Translations under genes and position numbers: made by a program
Shown here: piece by piece, positions 49,031 to 63,300 of the stretch
How positions within the stretch are numbered: the stretch's first letter is position 1
Layout: each line of letters begins with the position of its first letter
Notes under the pieces: generated by a model
Database searches by the model: none
What the model was told of the DNA's origin: nothing
Seen by the model: the letters and a program-made list of their open reading frames with translations, nothing else
Source: Centropus unirufus
Taxonomy: Eukaryota; Chordata; Aves; Cuculiformes; Centropidae
Direction of reading: 5' to 3'
Assembly (NCBI GenBank): GCA_013397695.1
Contig: VYZI01000236.1
Span: 283,611-347,610, forward strand
Length of the DNA: 64,000 nucleotides

Positions 49031-52000
49031 AATAAAAAACAGGTATTGCAACTATCCATATGAGAAACAGTTAATTACTTTCTACCCCTTTTATTTTCAA
49101 TTAATGTAAAGGCCTGCTGCCAGTAGGAATCATCAGTAATAAAACTATGAAAGAAACAACCTTGGTGTGTTAAATTAGTTGGAAAAAAAAGCTGCCATGA
49201 AATTCTAGTGAACAAAGAATTTCTGGTGACACTTTCAGTGTCTTTAAAAACTTCCTTTAAATGCTTCCTTCTTTCTAGAAATTTAAGAACTTGACTTCTA
49301 ATGTCCTGAGCAAAGGAATAATAGAACTGTTATTTCCAAGAACTATATGGATGGTATATAACAGATGTCCCTGCCTTTGAAATATTTTCTTAAATTAAAC
49401 AGGAGTCACAATTTATGTTGCATCACTACTGAAAGAACTATTATTAAAATGTTAGTATCATACTGCTGTACATGTTTTCTGTGGTCTCTAGGATCATATA
49501 ATAAACTGAATTTAGACATAAAAACCTTTGCCACTTGAAATTTATAAAAAAATTTAACACAAGTGGTTTTAGAAGATCTAAGTGCTCTGAGAGAAGTAAC
49601 CTTTCTATATTTAATGTGGTAAACCAGTATTTGAGAGGAAAATGCACTGAGACATCTACACAGCTAATACCCAACAATTTTGGTATGTATGGATTCCATA
49701 AACTTCAGTATTTCAAGGGAGAAAAAATTAGTTCTAAGGTGAATGATACTGTAAAAAGCATATTTAGTCAACTCTGTTTTTTTGTTTTATTTCAATCTGG
49801 TTTGGGCTGCTGTAGCTCTTATTTTTGACAGTGGCTGCTGCTACTCTTGATTTGCTTGTGAGGTCTTTCCAGGATCTGGGCTGTCATTTTAAGTTTCTTC
49901 AAGATGAGAAAGTTAAAACGTACTTTCCTAGATATTTACTTGATCAAATTTTCATCTTGCCTTGAATGAAACACCATATGCAAGTGAAACAAATCCAACC
50001 AAGTCAAAACTATTTAATGGTTTGCAAAGTGATACTGCTCTAAGTAACTTCTGGAATTAATCTCTGGTGTTTTGAGTGATGTACATATTCAGCACCTCTC
50101 ATTACTCTCTCAGAATCATGAGGAAACACCACAGTACCTGGAATATTAGCATGCAGGCAAAGGTATCTGCACCTGAACGCCAATTTACTTTTTGAAAACA
50201 ATCTTGATGCTGAGGCAGCTATTCTGCTATTCAGAGCACAAGTAAAGGATCTCCCAGTGCAGGTCTTGCTCACAGTGATCAGGTGACAATGGGGCCTGTG
50301 AGCCACCAGTGTCTCCGCTTCATGCAGACTACCTGGAGACAGATTTTAAATGTCAGAAAGACTGAGTTTTTCTAATCCACTCTTTGGTAGGAGTATGAGG
50401 AAACTTCCCCTTCATGGAGATGCCACTTCTCTCATTTCTCTTTTTTTTTTTTTCTCCATCACTAATTCTCAGACACGTCTTCTACCTTGGACTAAAAGTG
50501 TCACCTAGCCTGGAGCTTTCGCCTGTCTGAATAGAAAGGAATAATATGCAGCTCAGGTTAACTCATTAGAGAGCTTGATAGCTTTAATTCACTGGTATTA
50601 CTAATGATCTGTGGGAAAGAGAGAAAGTGGGGATACCAGGAAAAGAATAACCTTTGTGGTTTTGACATGGTTTAACTTTCCTTTTCCATAAAAACAAGAA
50701 GGTAACATTTTTATGGCAAGCAAAAAGAATAAATCCTCACTCAGATTCCACATGAAAATATTTATTGTTAACAACATGGTATATGAAATTTTAATTGGTT
50801 GTCAGTCTAACTGAAATTTTAAAGCTTTTAAAACTTTATTTAATTCTCTTTTAGCCAGAAGAACATATGTGACCCAGTACATGAATAGGTTTCTTTTGAA
50901 ATTTATATTGATCATCCTTCAGAACTTTCCCACAATTAGATCCTAAATGTTACTGGCAATATCTAGTACATGAACACTGCAACTACCCTTTGAGATGGCT
51001 TTATGCGGAAATGAATTTTAAAATTAAAACTGCTATAGCAAGCTAATAAAGGAATCCAGATACTTTCATGCTATTGTTACACTTTTTTCCCTATCCTACT
51101 GTTACAGAAACTTTGCCCACCTGCTGAATTAGAGCAAATTATACCCTGAAGACTGGATTTTTATGCAATGGGTAGTATACCAAGTCTGGTGATATTCTGT
51201 GAGGGAATCATTATGTTTGCACAGCGGTGCCTGGCAAGCACCACATTCCTGAAGGCTCTGCTGAGGGGTCTCAGTCGTGTGCAGACATGTGAGACACAGG
51301 GAGGTGTTCCTACATCTGGCCCCAGTCGGAGATTTTAGTGGGGCTGAGAGACACACAAAGCTCCTTTTTTACCTCACTAGCAATCACTGCACACAACAAC
51401 TGGGTTCCCCCACCTCTGGAGTTTGCTCATCATCATTAGTTTGCTCATCAAATTCTGAAAATTTGATGACACTTGGCAAAACAGGGATTTTTATTTCATA
51501 TTAATATTTCAGAATCATGCATGTTGAAAATGCTTTTATACAGCCATACAATAGCATTGAAGCACAGTTTGCACATACTCCTCTTAAAATTAATTGACAA
51601 AAGAGAAGTATTTGAACATCTCACCTAATCAGCACAATTACTTGAGAACAAAAGCTGAAGGCAGCCAGGTTTTGAACAGGGCTGGAGCAGAGGGAAAGGT
51701 TTTGCCAGCGTGGTACTTAGACTCTTCAAATATCGGAGAAGTAAGGCATATTGAACATCCTCCAAAAAGATGTCTTCAGAGAACCGAGAAGCCCTTGTGT
51801 CAGCACTGTGTTGTTGCTACCCTGCCTTTAGCTGGGGGATGCAACACATGGCTTGGAATTTACTTGACTGCTGGATGTGCTAAATGAGATTTCTCTGGGA
51901 GAGCTTCCCATGGACATGCTAAGCGTAAGGAGGCTCCTGGGCTTCAACCTGGCAGCCAGCACTGGAACTCAAAGCTGCACAGCTTTATGCACAACAAATG

Positions 52001-55000
52001 TCATGTTATGGGGGAATGCAACCTAAAGTGAGTGCAAAGGGAAATCCAAGGGATTCAAGGAACTTGTGTCTGGAGCTAGGACTAGACAAACCCTGAGAGG
52101 AATGAAAACGGGACTATTTTCCTCTAGTTCCAAGGCTTAAAGTAAGTTAAGAGATTGACCACAAGGCTGAAGAAGCTACATTTCTAGGAACCGTTGATAG
52201 GGGCAGATTTGCTTGTAAATCCTTTCAGCTTACTGTTTTACTAGAGAAATGATAAGATCTTGTATCTGAGCATTTAATGCTGCACCTACCATTTGGTAAC
52301 AGTTTTCTATGTGAACAACTGTCTTACCTCTTTGCACCCATTCCTCACTGCGAGGATTAAGCCTTTCACAGAGTGAGTGTCTTCTCCCAAGTTACCAAGA
52401 AATTGTGAGTAACCTTGCTTTATTCTGAAGCACTTCTGTGTCACTTCAGCCAACATCCAGTTAGAATGTTTATTTCCAGAGAGAATCAATGAAGGGGACT
52501 CCCCACTGCTGTAATTTTCTTGGTCCTTTTTCCTGGTCCCATGCATTGTTCAGCAGTCAAAGAAGTTTGGCAGATGTCAGTGAGGGAACCTTTGCTTTGT
52601 ATGGCAGCAACTCCTTGTTAAGGTATATTAAAGGCAGAATGAATGCAAAGAAGAATCAATTTTTGCTTTTCTTTGTAATAGTATAGCTGTCAAATATACA
52701 TACCATATGACGTTAGTGAGTATATTACTTCACCTATAACACTTTATTGTGTGGAAATCTTGATGGAACAGCAGCATGCAAAGCTATTACTGGAGAATGC
52801 AGTTGAGGGAGCATCCTGATGCAGGAGGTGAGACTGCCACTGAAACCCTGAGTGCTTTAGAGTTTTGGGGAGCACCTGCAGCCATGAACTGCCTCAGGCT
52901 GTGTATGAAACAATTTAGAGTTATCTGGAGGTTTCACTTAGCTGTGCAGTGACAGCAACACATACACATAGAGATGAACTCATGAATTTAAACCACTCCT
53001 TAATCTAAGCACAATCACATTTGCATCACAAAAATCTGTAGACTGTGACCTTTACCTTTTCTCTGCAGCAAAAACAGCACAAAAGCACTAATTTAGTGCA
53101 TCATCATGATCTACAGCACAATGTTTTATCAAAGAAAAATGTCTAGAAAGCTTATGTGTAAAAGACAAATATTTAGTCCTCGTGCTGTATTGTCATACTG
53201 AGAACAAACAACTGGTCCACATTCATTGGCAACATTGCTATTGAACATAATGACACAACTGTTCTCATAGAGATGGCCTAAATTAGCCAACAGCACTTCT
53301 GTATATCAAGAATATTGCAAGCAGGGAAACTGGACAATTAAGCCTTCAGAACACGTGTATATCTTCTTTTTTAATCTGCAGAAGCAGTTTCAAAAAATAC
53401 CCTGTATTCCTACGTGGTATGATCAACAGCCTGTGGAAAACTACATTAAAATTACACTATTTCAATAGAAACGAAATTGCTGAAATTTCTGAAAATCTTG
53501 ATATTAGAAGCAAGCCAAAAATGGTGGAACAAGAGGTAAAGTACGAAGTGGTTTAATAATTCTTTCTGTTTTCTGCCAGGACTGGGAATAAAACCAAATT
53601 GTACTTTTGTCTTGGAAACAAAACACAACAAGCTTTGTTGGGTTTCATCTCATTTTAAAATGAAAACTATGTACATACTGACAGATCTTTCAGGAAGTCT
53701 GGGTTAAGCTGTGAGAAAATCCAAAGCAAGAGGATGTGTCTACTGGAAGCTTCAGTAAACACCATCTTGTAATGGTTTTTTGTCTTGGAACTCTCTCCTA
53801 TCTCACTCTTGATTTCCTTGTTGGAAAGCTGTCCAAAACAAAAATGAACTGTGACAGATTAACACAGCTGCACTGAAGGAGAACATAAAGATTTTTTTTA
53901 AAAATGTGTGTTTTGATGTGACTAGATCTGCTAAGTTTCATGCAACACTGTTGCAGACAAAAAATACTAGGACACCTTGGGGGAGACCACTTTAGTGGAT
54001 TTTTAAAGGTAAATAGTCACATAATGATTCATTCAATAAAAAAGGCCAGATAGAGGGGAAAAAAATAGCTAATCACTCATTTTTCCCAAACTTGAAGAGT
54101 TAACTTGAAGAGTTAATTATTTCATTAAAGAAGAAAACTTCCTGCTTTTAAATGAAATTCAGATGAACAGATGGCATTTCACTAATTGGCTAGTTTTAAT
54201 GTGAATTTTCTTTCACAATTCTGATGCTTCTCTGTCTCCTCATGGTGTGTTGTCTCTTAATGTGCTTGCATTGCTGTATTGCTTTTGTCCTTACTGACAT
54301 GTTCATGTTTTGTACAGTGAAGTTGGTGTTTAAATAAAGTTGCAGGCAGGCCATCTGTACATGCTTGAAAAATTGTGCTCCCATAAGATTCCTTGATGTT
54401 TCAGAAAGGCTGCTGGAATTTACTTCAGGACAACACAAGAATGAGAAATGTAACATAATTCCTGGGTACTGAATTTTCTCAATGGACAGACCAACCAATA
54501 GCAGAGAGGGAGAAAATTATAAATGAGCATAACAGAAGTTTTGATAGCACACATCAGACCAATTTCATTGCACTATTCTTTCAGCCTGAGCCTCTGCCAG
54601 CTTCCCTTCATGCATCACAGCACCTGTTCAGTCCTTGTGGGGTACTCTGTTCACTCGATATATAACTCCAACAGCAGGGACTATTTTCCAGCAAGGAGTC
54701 ACCCTACAAAAGAGGTAAACTATTACTCACTGGAAGGTAAAATATTGAGAAAGTGGACACATTTAGGTAAAGACGTTGAGACAGGCCTTTGGGTGAAGCC
54801 TGAAAGTCCCTGCTGGTGTTGGGAAAGTGAGATGTTTGAACAGTTCAGATTGCTGCCCCAGAACAGTGTTTTAATGCTACCTGCAATTTCCTCTGCGTGA
54901 GTTACCCTGAGTTTTCACATGCCTAAACCCAGTTCCAGGAAGAGTTAAAGCCTTTTTGGAATATATGTGATGCAGAGAACAATAGCTTTTCTTAGTAGTA

Positions 55001-55084
55001 TTGTCTTAAGTTAAGAGGTGTCCTGAAGTAGAGCTAAATCCCACTGACAGGTAATTCAGGTACTCAGGATAGTCCGAGCTGTCT

Positions 55085-55315
55085 AAATCTCAGGGAAAGG
55101 GTTCATCACCCAGAGGGCGATGTAGCACTGAAACAGGCTCCCCAGAGAAGTAGTTGTGGTGCCAAACTCCACAATAATCAAGAAGCATTTGGACCAGGCT
55201 CCCAATCACCTCATGTGAATTCTGTGACTGCTCTATGCAGGGACATGAGCTGGACTCAGTGATCCTTGTGGGTTCCTTCCAGTTTGGGATGTTCTATGAT
55301 TCTATGACTGTATGA
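55085..55315 (+). repeat. CR1 LINE 3'-end fragment, plus orientation
   Basis: CR1 3' wording: CACCCAGAGGGCGATG, GAACAGGCTCC-like text (GAAACAGGCTCCCCAGAGAA), GGACATGAGCTGGACTCAGT, GATCCTTGTGGGTTCCTTCC, ending in the tail TTCTATGATTCTATGACTG at about 55291-55309. Confidence 0.9.
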
Positions 55316-58300
55316 TTTGAAAGTGGGGTTGTTCAGTCTAAATACCATGAAAGTATCTGTAAAGAACAAGCAAATTTTATTTGCTGAGAACACTGGCTAG
55401 GCATGATCAAACTGCTTAATTATTTATTTTCTTCCTGTATTGTTTTCTAAAGACTTGTTATACATCAATTAATCTGTAGCCAGAGGTCAAGAACTTTTCT
55501 TACCACAGAGACAGCTCTGCAAAACTCTCACAGCCTTCAGTATCAGTGGTGATAATCTCCTTAACAAAAGAGGAGAACAGGTCAGAGAGGGGAAAATCAC
55601 ATTTATGCTCTTTGTTCATGTGGGTTCTTGAATACAAAGATATGAACTCCTGTGGTGTCCTAATGAGAGATTTGCACTGGTTTGTTTTATTTACTAGCTT
55701 GTTTCTTCCTCTGCCAATGACTGCAGAAACCCAAAGGAGTAATGTTGGCATACTGAGTGTGCACAAAGATTATTCTCTGCCTAGCCTTTAATGAGACTTG
55801 GAGCCTGAATGAAGTTTTAACTTAACCGGGAAAAAGCATTACTTTTTATATATCTGAAAGTCCCTTCTTTCTTAAAAGCATTGAAACACTTTTCCTCAGT
55901 GCTTCTTACTATGCACATTGTTCTGAAGGGATTCAGTTGTATGGCCTGTGGAGGCTTTCAGGATGCTGTTGAGATATGGCCTCAGAGATGGGCTGTATGG
56001 GCTATCCTTATTAAGAGGGGTCAAACTCTGTATGAGAACCATGTGTAACCATCTGCGTAGGCTTCTCTACATCTACACACATGAAAGCTTTGTTCTTCAT
56101 ATAAGCACTCTGTAGGCGTATATATTGTCAAGGAAGCTAATGCCTTTGTTTATGGCTTTTTCTTGGGAAAAAAGTATTTATTCATATTATTTCAAATAGA
56201 GAAGAATTTAGAAAATTTCCATATATACATAGTATTTTTTAATTATGATGTAACTCCTAAAAAAACACAATACCACTGTAATAGTAGGCACGAGTAAGGT
56301 TATATTGGTATGGTTGAAAAATAAAACTTCTCCACTGGACCAATCTCCTCTAGTATGTGCTTTAACATTCAGTTTTTCTAATTAGTGTTTTTTTCTGTGT
56401 AAGAAATCTATGTTCATTGCATAAGGTTATTGTTGAATGTGTTTCTTACGCTGGCAGATAAAAAATATTGTAGAGAGTACTAATTTTGCCCATGGGAAAA
56501 AAACTGAAGGCGTAGATATGTTTATTAAATTACTTTTAAAGAAAGTAATTCCTCCCTTCCCAAATAAAATCTGTCCCACTACAGTCCATGTGGGTTTTTC
56601 CCCTTCTTTAAGAGAAGCAGGCTTCCCTGGGTATCAGTCTGTCTCCCTTAGGCTGCCCAGCCCACCTATAATCCACTGTCCACAACCCAGGATTAAGTAA
56701 CTGGGCAGAATCACCAGAGACACAGCAAAACTTTGAACCATTCAAAGAGTGAGGTAAACAAGGAAGCAGCATTATTTTTTTCAGTTGCTTTTGTTTCCAG
56801 GCCTAACATTCACCCAAACAGTAGGATGAAGCACTGCCTTTGCTCAGGCCCCATGCCAGGACACCCTGGTCCTAGATGGAGTGCCTCTTTGAGGTCTAAG
56901 GGCTGGCCCCCCATTCCATGGATTTTGCACTGTTTGGTGTTTGAGGATTGCTCCATCTGACAATGTAGACAGAGCTAAGAGACTCAGTGTCATTCCAAAC
57001 CATGTATCGTGTTAATTGGGAGTTCTTTCATTATTCAAATATATTTTCAAACCGACTGCTTTCAAAACACAAAGAAACACTGAGAGTTATTGATTCTATT
57101 TGTTCAAAAAGCTGTTTTCATTGCTGCTATATTCAGAAACAGAGGGTCTGTCTGTCATATCATTTAGTCATTTCTGTTACATTCACTACCAGACATACAA
57201 ATAAGGTTTTTTGAAAGTACTTAAGATGCGGGTCAAGTTCTATTGATGTACAGGGGAGTCTGCTGAATTATTTCTGGGTGCTTATGAATAGCCCACTTAC
57301 AGGTATTAGAAAATGGAGGTATGTTCGCGAGAATCTCTGCAGACACAATATGACTTAAAAGAGCATCTTAATGGAGTCTAGCTAGAACCTAAAATCAATA
57401 TTTCATTTCTCTTAAAGAGAGCATTTGCTTTTTAAAAGGCACAAAGTGCCTAGAATAAGGAAAGAAGAGCTTCTGCCTAAGGTCATGTAATCCTTCATCA
57501 CTAGAATTACCATGCGATACTACTTATTTTCTCTACTTTGCACTTTACATTGCGCTTTCTTCTGACATGAACAAATTGGTACATGATTTCCAACTCCTAA
57601 TTAAGCACCAGATTTAAGCTTAGGGCTACACAATTTTGTGCATGAATTTGCATAGAGATTCTTGTATTAATGGTGGAAACTTGCATAGGGTTGCTCTGAG
57701 GCTCGCTAGGTAAGTTTGCTCTCAGGTCTCCTGTGATCCACCGGAACAAGGGTTGTCATCTCTAGAAGGTGGAGGGTAACTGTGTGTTTTGTACTCACAT
57801 GTGGAGGTTTGTGTCAGGCTGGTTGAAATGAGGGATAGTAAAGGAAACGTTAGGAACGCTTTCAATAATAATGTGCACTGAAATACATGGAGGCATTTTT
57901 AGACTTTCTTGTAGATTAAGTATTGATACTGTTTACCAGCTGCATGCAGAGCACAATCTTTCATTTATTTATACTTCAGCTTTGCTGCCACAATAAACTG
58001 GTATGTCTTAGATTCTTCCACCTCTTTAATTGCCAGATACATATAGCTCTTGAAATTATGATCATGCCTGCTTTTACAAATTTTTGTCCTCAGAAGGACT
58101 CTGATTCCAGCACGTGTGTTGTAAATTCTTCTAAATTTTTTGAAGCTGGAAGAGAAGTTAAACACATATGCAGAATCCATAGTAATTCATAAGATCTAAT
58201 TGGCTGGAATCATTCATTACATGAGCCTGAAGTAAAAATAGATTAAGATTATAACCAATCAAACAAAATCTTTCCATGCAGAATTTCCTTTTCCAGGTTA

Positions 58301-59875
58301 AATTAAACTTCCCACAATATGAATTGTATGGAATAAGTTAATAGCAATGTTTTCTGATCCTAGTGTAACACTTTGTTCCCTATGGTAATAGGACACAGGG
58401 ATTTAACTTTTTTTCTCCTTTTTCATTAGATAAAGCTCCTTACCATAGAGAGGTATAGAGAGTTCTTCAGAAAGGTTAATATAGGCTTATTGATTATCAG
58501 CAAGCATTGTAATGCAGTGGAGACTTTTAAAATATTACTTATAGCTACATTTCCATTCTCTTTAGATTCTACAGAGGCACAAGCATTAGATTTCAAGCTT
58601 GGATTTCTGTTTTAGTGAGGCAGTAAGTTTCATTAGCAGTTTCTCCAGGATGGCGGTAATTCTGTCTGAGGTGAACGGAACCAAGCAATGAAGTAATATA
58701 ATTCATTAGTTTCTTTAGATGTGCATCATTTAAAATGGCACCAGGGTGATGGGCTTTATTTAGCCAACTCCAGCTTGCACTCAATCCAGATGTAATGGGA
58801 AGATGATAATCAATGCCATGTTTCAAAGTAAAAGCAATATTCATTGATTGCATTCTTTAGTAAAAGTGTCTGGCTAAATTGTATAGTTAAAAACTGCCAA
58901 TTAGACCTCAAAGAATCAAGAGACTGATGAGAACCATACATAGGGTTAAAAGTTGGGGTTTTTTTTCCTTTGTTTTTTTTCGGTTTTCTGTCAGTTTCAA
59001 GGACTTCTGGCTTGCATATAGCCTACATACTTCAAACCCTCTATCTGTATCTATGTGAGCTGTGGAATCCCCTTAAAATTGGTAAAATTAATCCCAAATT
59101 CTCTCATGTTCACTTGACATTGGGAATGTAAAATACTTGCTCAGTCTTCAAGATGTGACATTTAAAATGTTAAAAAATATATATCACTCTGTATCAAATA
59201 ACAATGTGTGTATTTATTACACACATATTTATGCCTTCGATTCAGTAAAGAAAGTACTCTGAATACAGGGGGATTTGGTGTGTTCATTAGGAAATACAGT
59301 ATACTGTAGCAATTTTAAGTTGACTTCTGTCAATTTTTATTGACATTTCCACTTGTTCTAGTATTAAATTGAATAAATCAAATTGAATAAATGGATACTT
59401 ATTTTTTCTGTTCTTCCTTATTTTGAATAGTGTCATATCACTCTTTCTCTCACACCAATTAAAGGTGATACACCACTATCAAGAGGTCTTATAAGCTTGC
59501 ACTTAGCAGACTTCTTACTGGAATAGAAAAGATCTTTTAATCACCATGACCATGTCTGGTTCACATTTTCCTATAAAAATATAATAATATCTTAGACTAG
59601 GAATTTCATTCCCATATCACTGTAATAAAATTATCCCATTATGGCTGGCTTTGGATGGCAAGCTGAGTTACGTTTCAATATGAAAGCTAAATATATAGTC
59701 CAGTTATCAACCTGAAAGTCTTGGAATTCATCTCTGTCAGTGATGTTTGTGTGACCCTGAAGAAGCTTCTGCATTTTTCTACACTTTGATTTCCCATGTA
59801 TAGAAAGAAAGGGTTATTGTTCTGCCTCACAATGCACAAATACATCCCGGGTTTATAAGCCTTGCTTGAAGGCTG

Positions 59876-59898
59876 GCTCAGCCGCCAGCTGGCTGAGC
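59876..59898. repeat. Perfect 8-bp inverted repeat, GC-rich
   Basis: GCTCAGCC, a 7-base spacer, then GGCTGAGC, in otherwise AT-rich sequence. No adjacent gene or RNA feature is evident. Confidence 0.55.
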
Positions 59899-62800
59899 AG
59901 GATTTTTGCTACTGTTCTCACTTTGAAGTAGAGAAAAATATGGTAACTTGTATAAATCCAGCAGCTGCTATATCTTATAAATAGAGGTATTTCTTGTTTA
60001 AGTAGCATTAAATATTTGAAACTTGATTTTTATCTTCAATAAAGTTCTTACAATTTATAATTATGAAATATTCAACAGGATTAAAGAAATAGGGGATTGC
60101 CAAAATCCACTAAGTGGCTCAATAAGACATATATACTTATATATACATATATACTTTACTTATCTTAGATAGGAGCACAAATTAAAAATCCTGAAATATG
60201 AGAACATGTTTCTTGGCAACAGCTTTACTGGGTCAGGTGGATTTTGTCTCCAATAATGGCAATAATATATACCTGAGAGGGATATACAGTGACATGTATT
60301 TTTTAGTTATGTGCACATTTTTGAGAATGTATTGACTGATATTTTTGGATGTAGAGTTGGCTATCTAAATATTTGATAATCCCAAGTGGATTTCTTTATT
60401 CCCACTAATTAAATGTACCAAATTACCAAATACCAATTGTATAACCTTCAGAGTATCTTGAAGGTATTTTAAAGTATTGATGAATTAATCTTCATAAGGT
60501 GTAGAAACATGAATGTTCTTTTAAAAATGGAGGTAAAGGTGAAGAAAATTCTGCATGTATCATCATGCAGAAGTTCAGTAGAAAAACAGATTATTCTGTT
60601 GTATTGATGCAAGAGAGTACACTGTCAGCAGAACACCCCTGGAATTGATCTGTAAATTAGAAGAAACATATTCAGACCTTATAATGGATTTTTTAATTGT
60701 ACTATTATTGTTTTACTACTTATTAGTGCTGTGTTTTCTTAAGTAGTTTTTAGTTCATTAAAACGATGTACTGTTGTTGCTGATTTTCACACTGACTTCA
60801 TAAGGCATGAATTCAATTCTTAATAACTTATTGCTAGCTGCAGCCTAATTCAATGACAAAAGACTCATAGATAATTTCATTAAATGCATAGAAACTTAAT
60901 CTGGAGTCACAGATGCAGGCAGACCTTATTTACTTCCTTGCTAGAGTTGATACATCCCTTACTGCACAATGGATGAGCCACACAAGGTATGAAACTATTG
61001 GAAATGCTTGAAGATCTTTCAGCGTATATTTACTGGGTTCCATACATGTTTTAAGAACAAGTTAAACAAAAAATCTCGAAGAAATTAAATATCCTTATGT
61101 CTATTGCTCTCAGTCCACCTGCATCGATACTTTTACAAGTTTCGAAGAAAAAGCAGGTGGCACAGATGCAGCTCACTGAGGTGTTACCTGGTACGCTAAC
61201 ATTTGCATTTTAATAACAAATCATGGTTTAGTAATTCTGTGGACATAAGCCTGTTGTTGGGTTAAGCCCAGTCAGCTGCCTTGTCTCCTCTCATTGTGCT
61301 ATTTCAATCAGTTCTCATCCTGCCAGTCAAGATTTACAGAAAAATCCCAGAGGCCTTTTAGTAACCTGAGCAAAGTTATGTTCAGTAGACTTCTCTCAAC
61401 TGTAATTTGCTTTTTCAAGCCATGCACACCCTGTGTCACAATTTCTGCTGAGACCTCTTGTAATCCATTTCCATAAAGTTACTGTTCTTGCTGGGATTTT
61501 TTTTCCCCAGCCTGTCTTAGAATTCACCATATAGTTGCAAGTCGCTCTCTGCAAAGAAAGTCCAATGCTGCAGTAAAATAAGCGTACCACTGGACGGCCA
61601 ATTGGACTGTGAGCAAAAAGAAATCTATGAAAGTGAATTCATGTGTTGCAGTCATTAACCTAGTGAGGCAGTTTCTAAATGAGTAACATCATGCACTGCT
61701 CATGCTATGAGCTGTTCAACCACCATTCTTCTAAGATGAATTGTTGATAATAACTTCTCAGGTGTGTAGGTGTGAGGTATCAAAATTGTATAAGGGAGAC
61801 ATATGTTTCTATGTAGTCACCAGTCAATGTGGCCGGTGCACTCAACTTATGTCACATTGCTGCTGCTTCTTCCTAAACAGTTTCCAATAAGGAGTAATAT
61901 AAAAGATAAGTGTTTGCATGGGCTGATTTCCCCTCCCCACAGTATATGGTAATAATAACGTATTTCTTTAGAAAGAATGTATTTGACAACCAATTTCTAA
62001 AATAACTATCTATAAATACAACTATATCTAATAAAATTAATAAGAGAAGTAAGTATGCTAAGGCATCATTCTGTACATTGTTTCTTTCACTTCTTCCCAG
62101 TGCACGTTTACAAGATGCTACACGAGGAAAACTTCCAGGCCCATTAAGAACATTAAAAAAACTACCAAATGGAGTAATAAGTGGTCTTGCATTATGCATT
62201 TTGTTTAGCTAAGAGGAATACTTGAATTTACACTAGCACTGTTTTCTATTTGTTTTAAAGCCACATCATTCTTTTGAATAAAAAGTTAACAGAGAAACCT
62301 CATTGGCTTGGCTTATACCATTTCATGCATAAAGAAACACAAGTAAAATTCTGTCAGTCTAAAGTTTTTAAACAAATGTGGAAAATTATTCTTAACTTAA
62401 AAAAATAAATGAAACTTTGTTTCTGTAACAAAATTGCCATCAGGAGAAACACATTAGCAGAACAGAAACAGAATTCACATTAATAAAAAGCAGTATCTGC
62501 CTGAATACTATTAGGATAAGGAAACAATAAGTTTCCAGCTGGGTGATCATACTTTCTGATGATCCATTAGGCAAACAGATCTTACAGATCATTCCAGCCT
62601 ACATGGAATTACAAGGAGTAAAACAAACCATGATGTTAAAGCTGAAGAATCACAGACAATCTTTGCCCAGTGCAAGAACAAGCTAGAATGGGACAGTAAA
62701 AGAGAATGATTCTTGAAACCTTGAGGATATTTAATTCAAGTAAAAGTATTTCTGAGAGCATTTGGGAAGGAGGTGTGATTAATTAGTTAAACTGTACAAG

Positions 62801-63081
62801 CTCTCTGTTGTACTGCACAGGAAATGTTATCAAGCTTTCAGAGCCTCAAGCTGGTCTGAACTAAAAAGACAACCGAGCAGCTGGGAATATGTGCTGGAAA
62901 GCCAAGAATAAATGCTGGAGTCGAAACTATAAATATGATGCCTATAAAAGGCACAAACCTTAGTGGAAAAGCAATGCAAGAAATGAGTATTCCCTATAAC
63001 GACACTTGTTATCCAATGTAGCCTGCTAGTATCAACCTGTGTTCTCTTTTCTCTCTTTGGTATTTTTTATAGAACTTTGCT

Positions 63082-63300
63082 CAGAATCACAGAAAATAAG
63101 CTGGGACTAGAAAGCACATCTCTTCCTCACTCATTTGAGGCCAGAGCTGTATCTAAACTATTGCTGACAGATCCCTAGTCATTTCTTAAAAACTTCAGGA
63201 GGAAGATGTTGGAACCCACAAAAGCTTCCTATAGTATTTCATTAACCTTTTAACTTTTCACCTCTCAAAATTATTCTACGGTTGCCTACCCATATTGAGG
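63082..63300 (-). repeat. Possible ancient CR1-like fragment
   Basis: It begins AGAATCACAGAAAATAAGCTGGGACTAG, as a reversed CR1 3' end would, and continues with weak similarity (GATGTTGGAACCCACAAAAG resembling the CR1 'wound in a box' region near the 3' end). Strongly diverged; edges uncertain. Confidence 0.4.

Noticed and set aside
50189..50295. Longer version of the possible exon at 50189 using the acceptor at 50296
   Set aside because: The upstream acceptor lacks a pyrimidine tract; the shorter version from 50226 has a better acceptor.
54523..54900. 125-codon + strand open frame in the 3' flank
   Set aside because: No recognisable domain, no supporting splice or promoter signals, and a length within chance expectation.
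62943..62950. Strong TATAAAAG box in the 3' flank
   Set aside because: No open frame, exon or conserved start context follows; isolated TATA boxes are common in AT-rich DNA.
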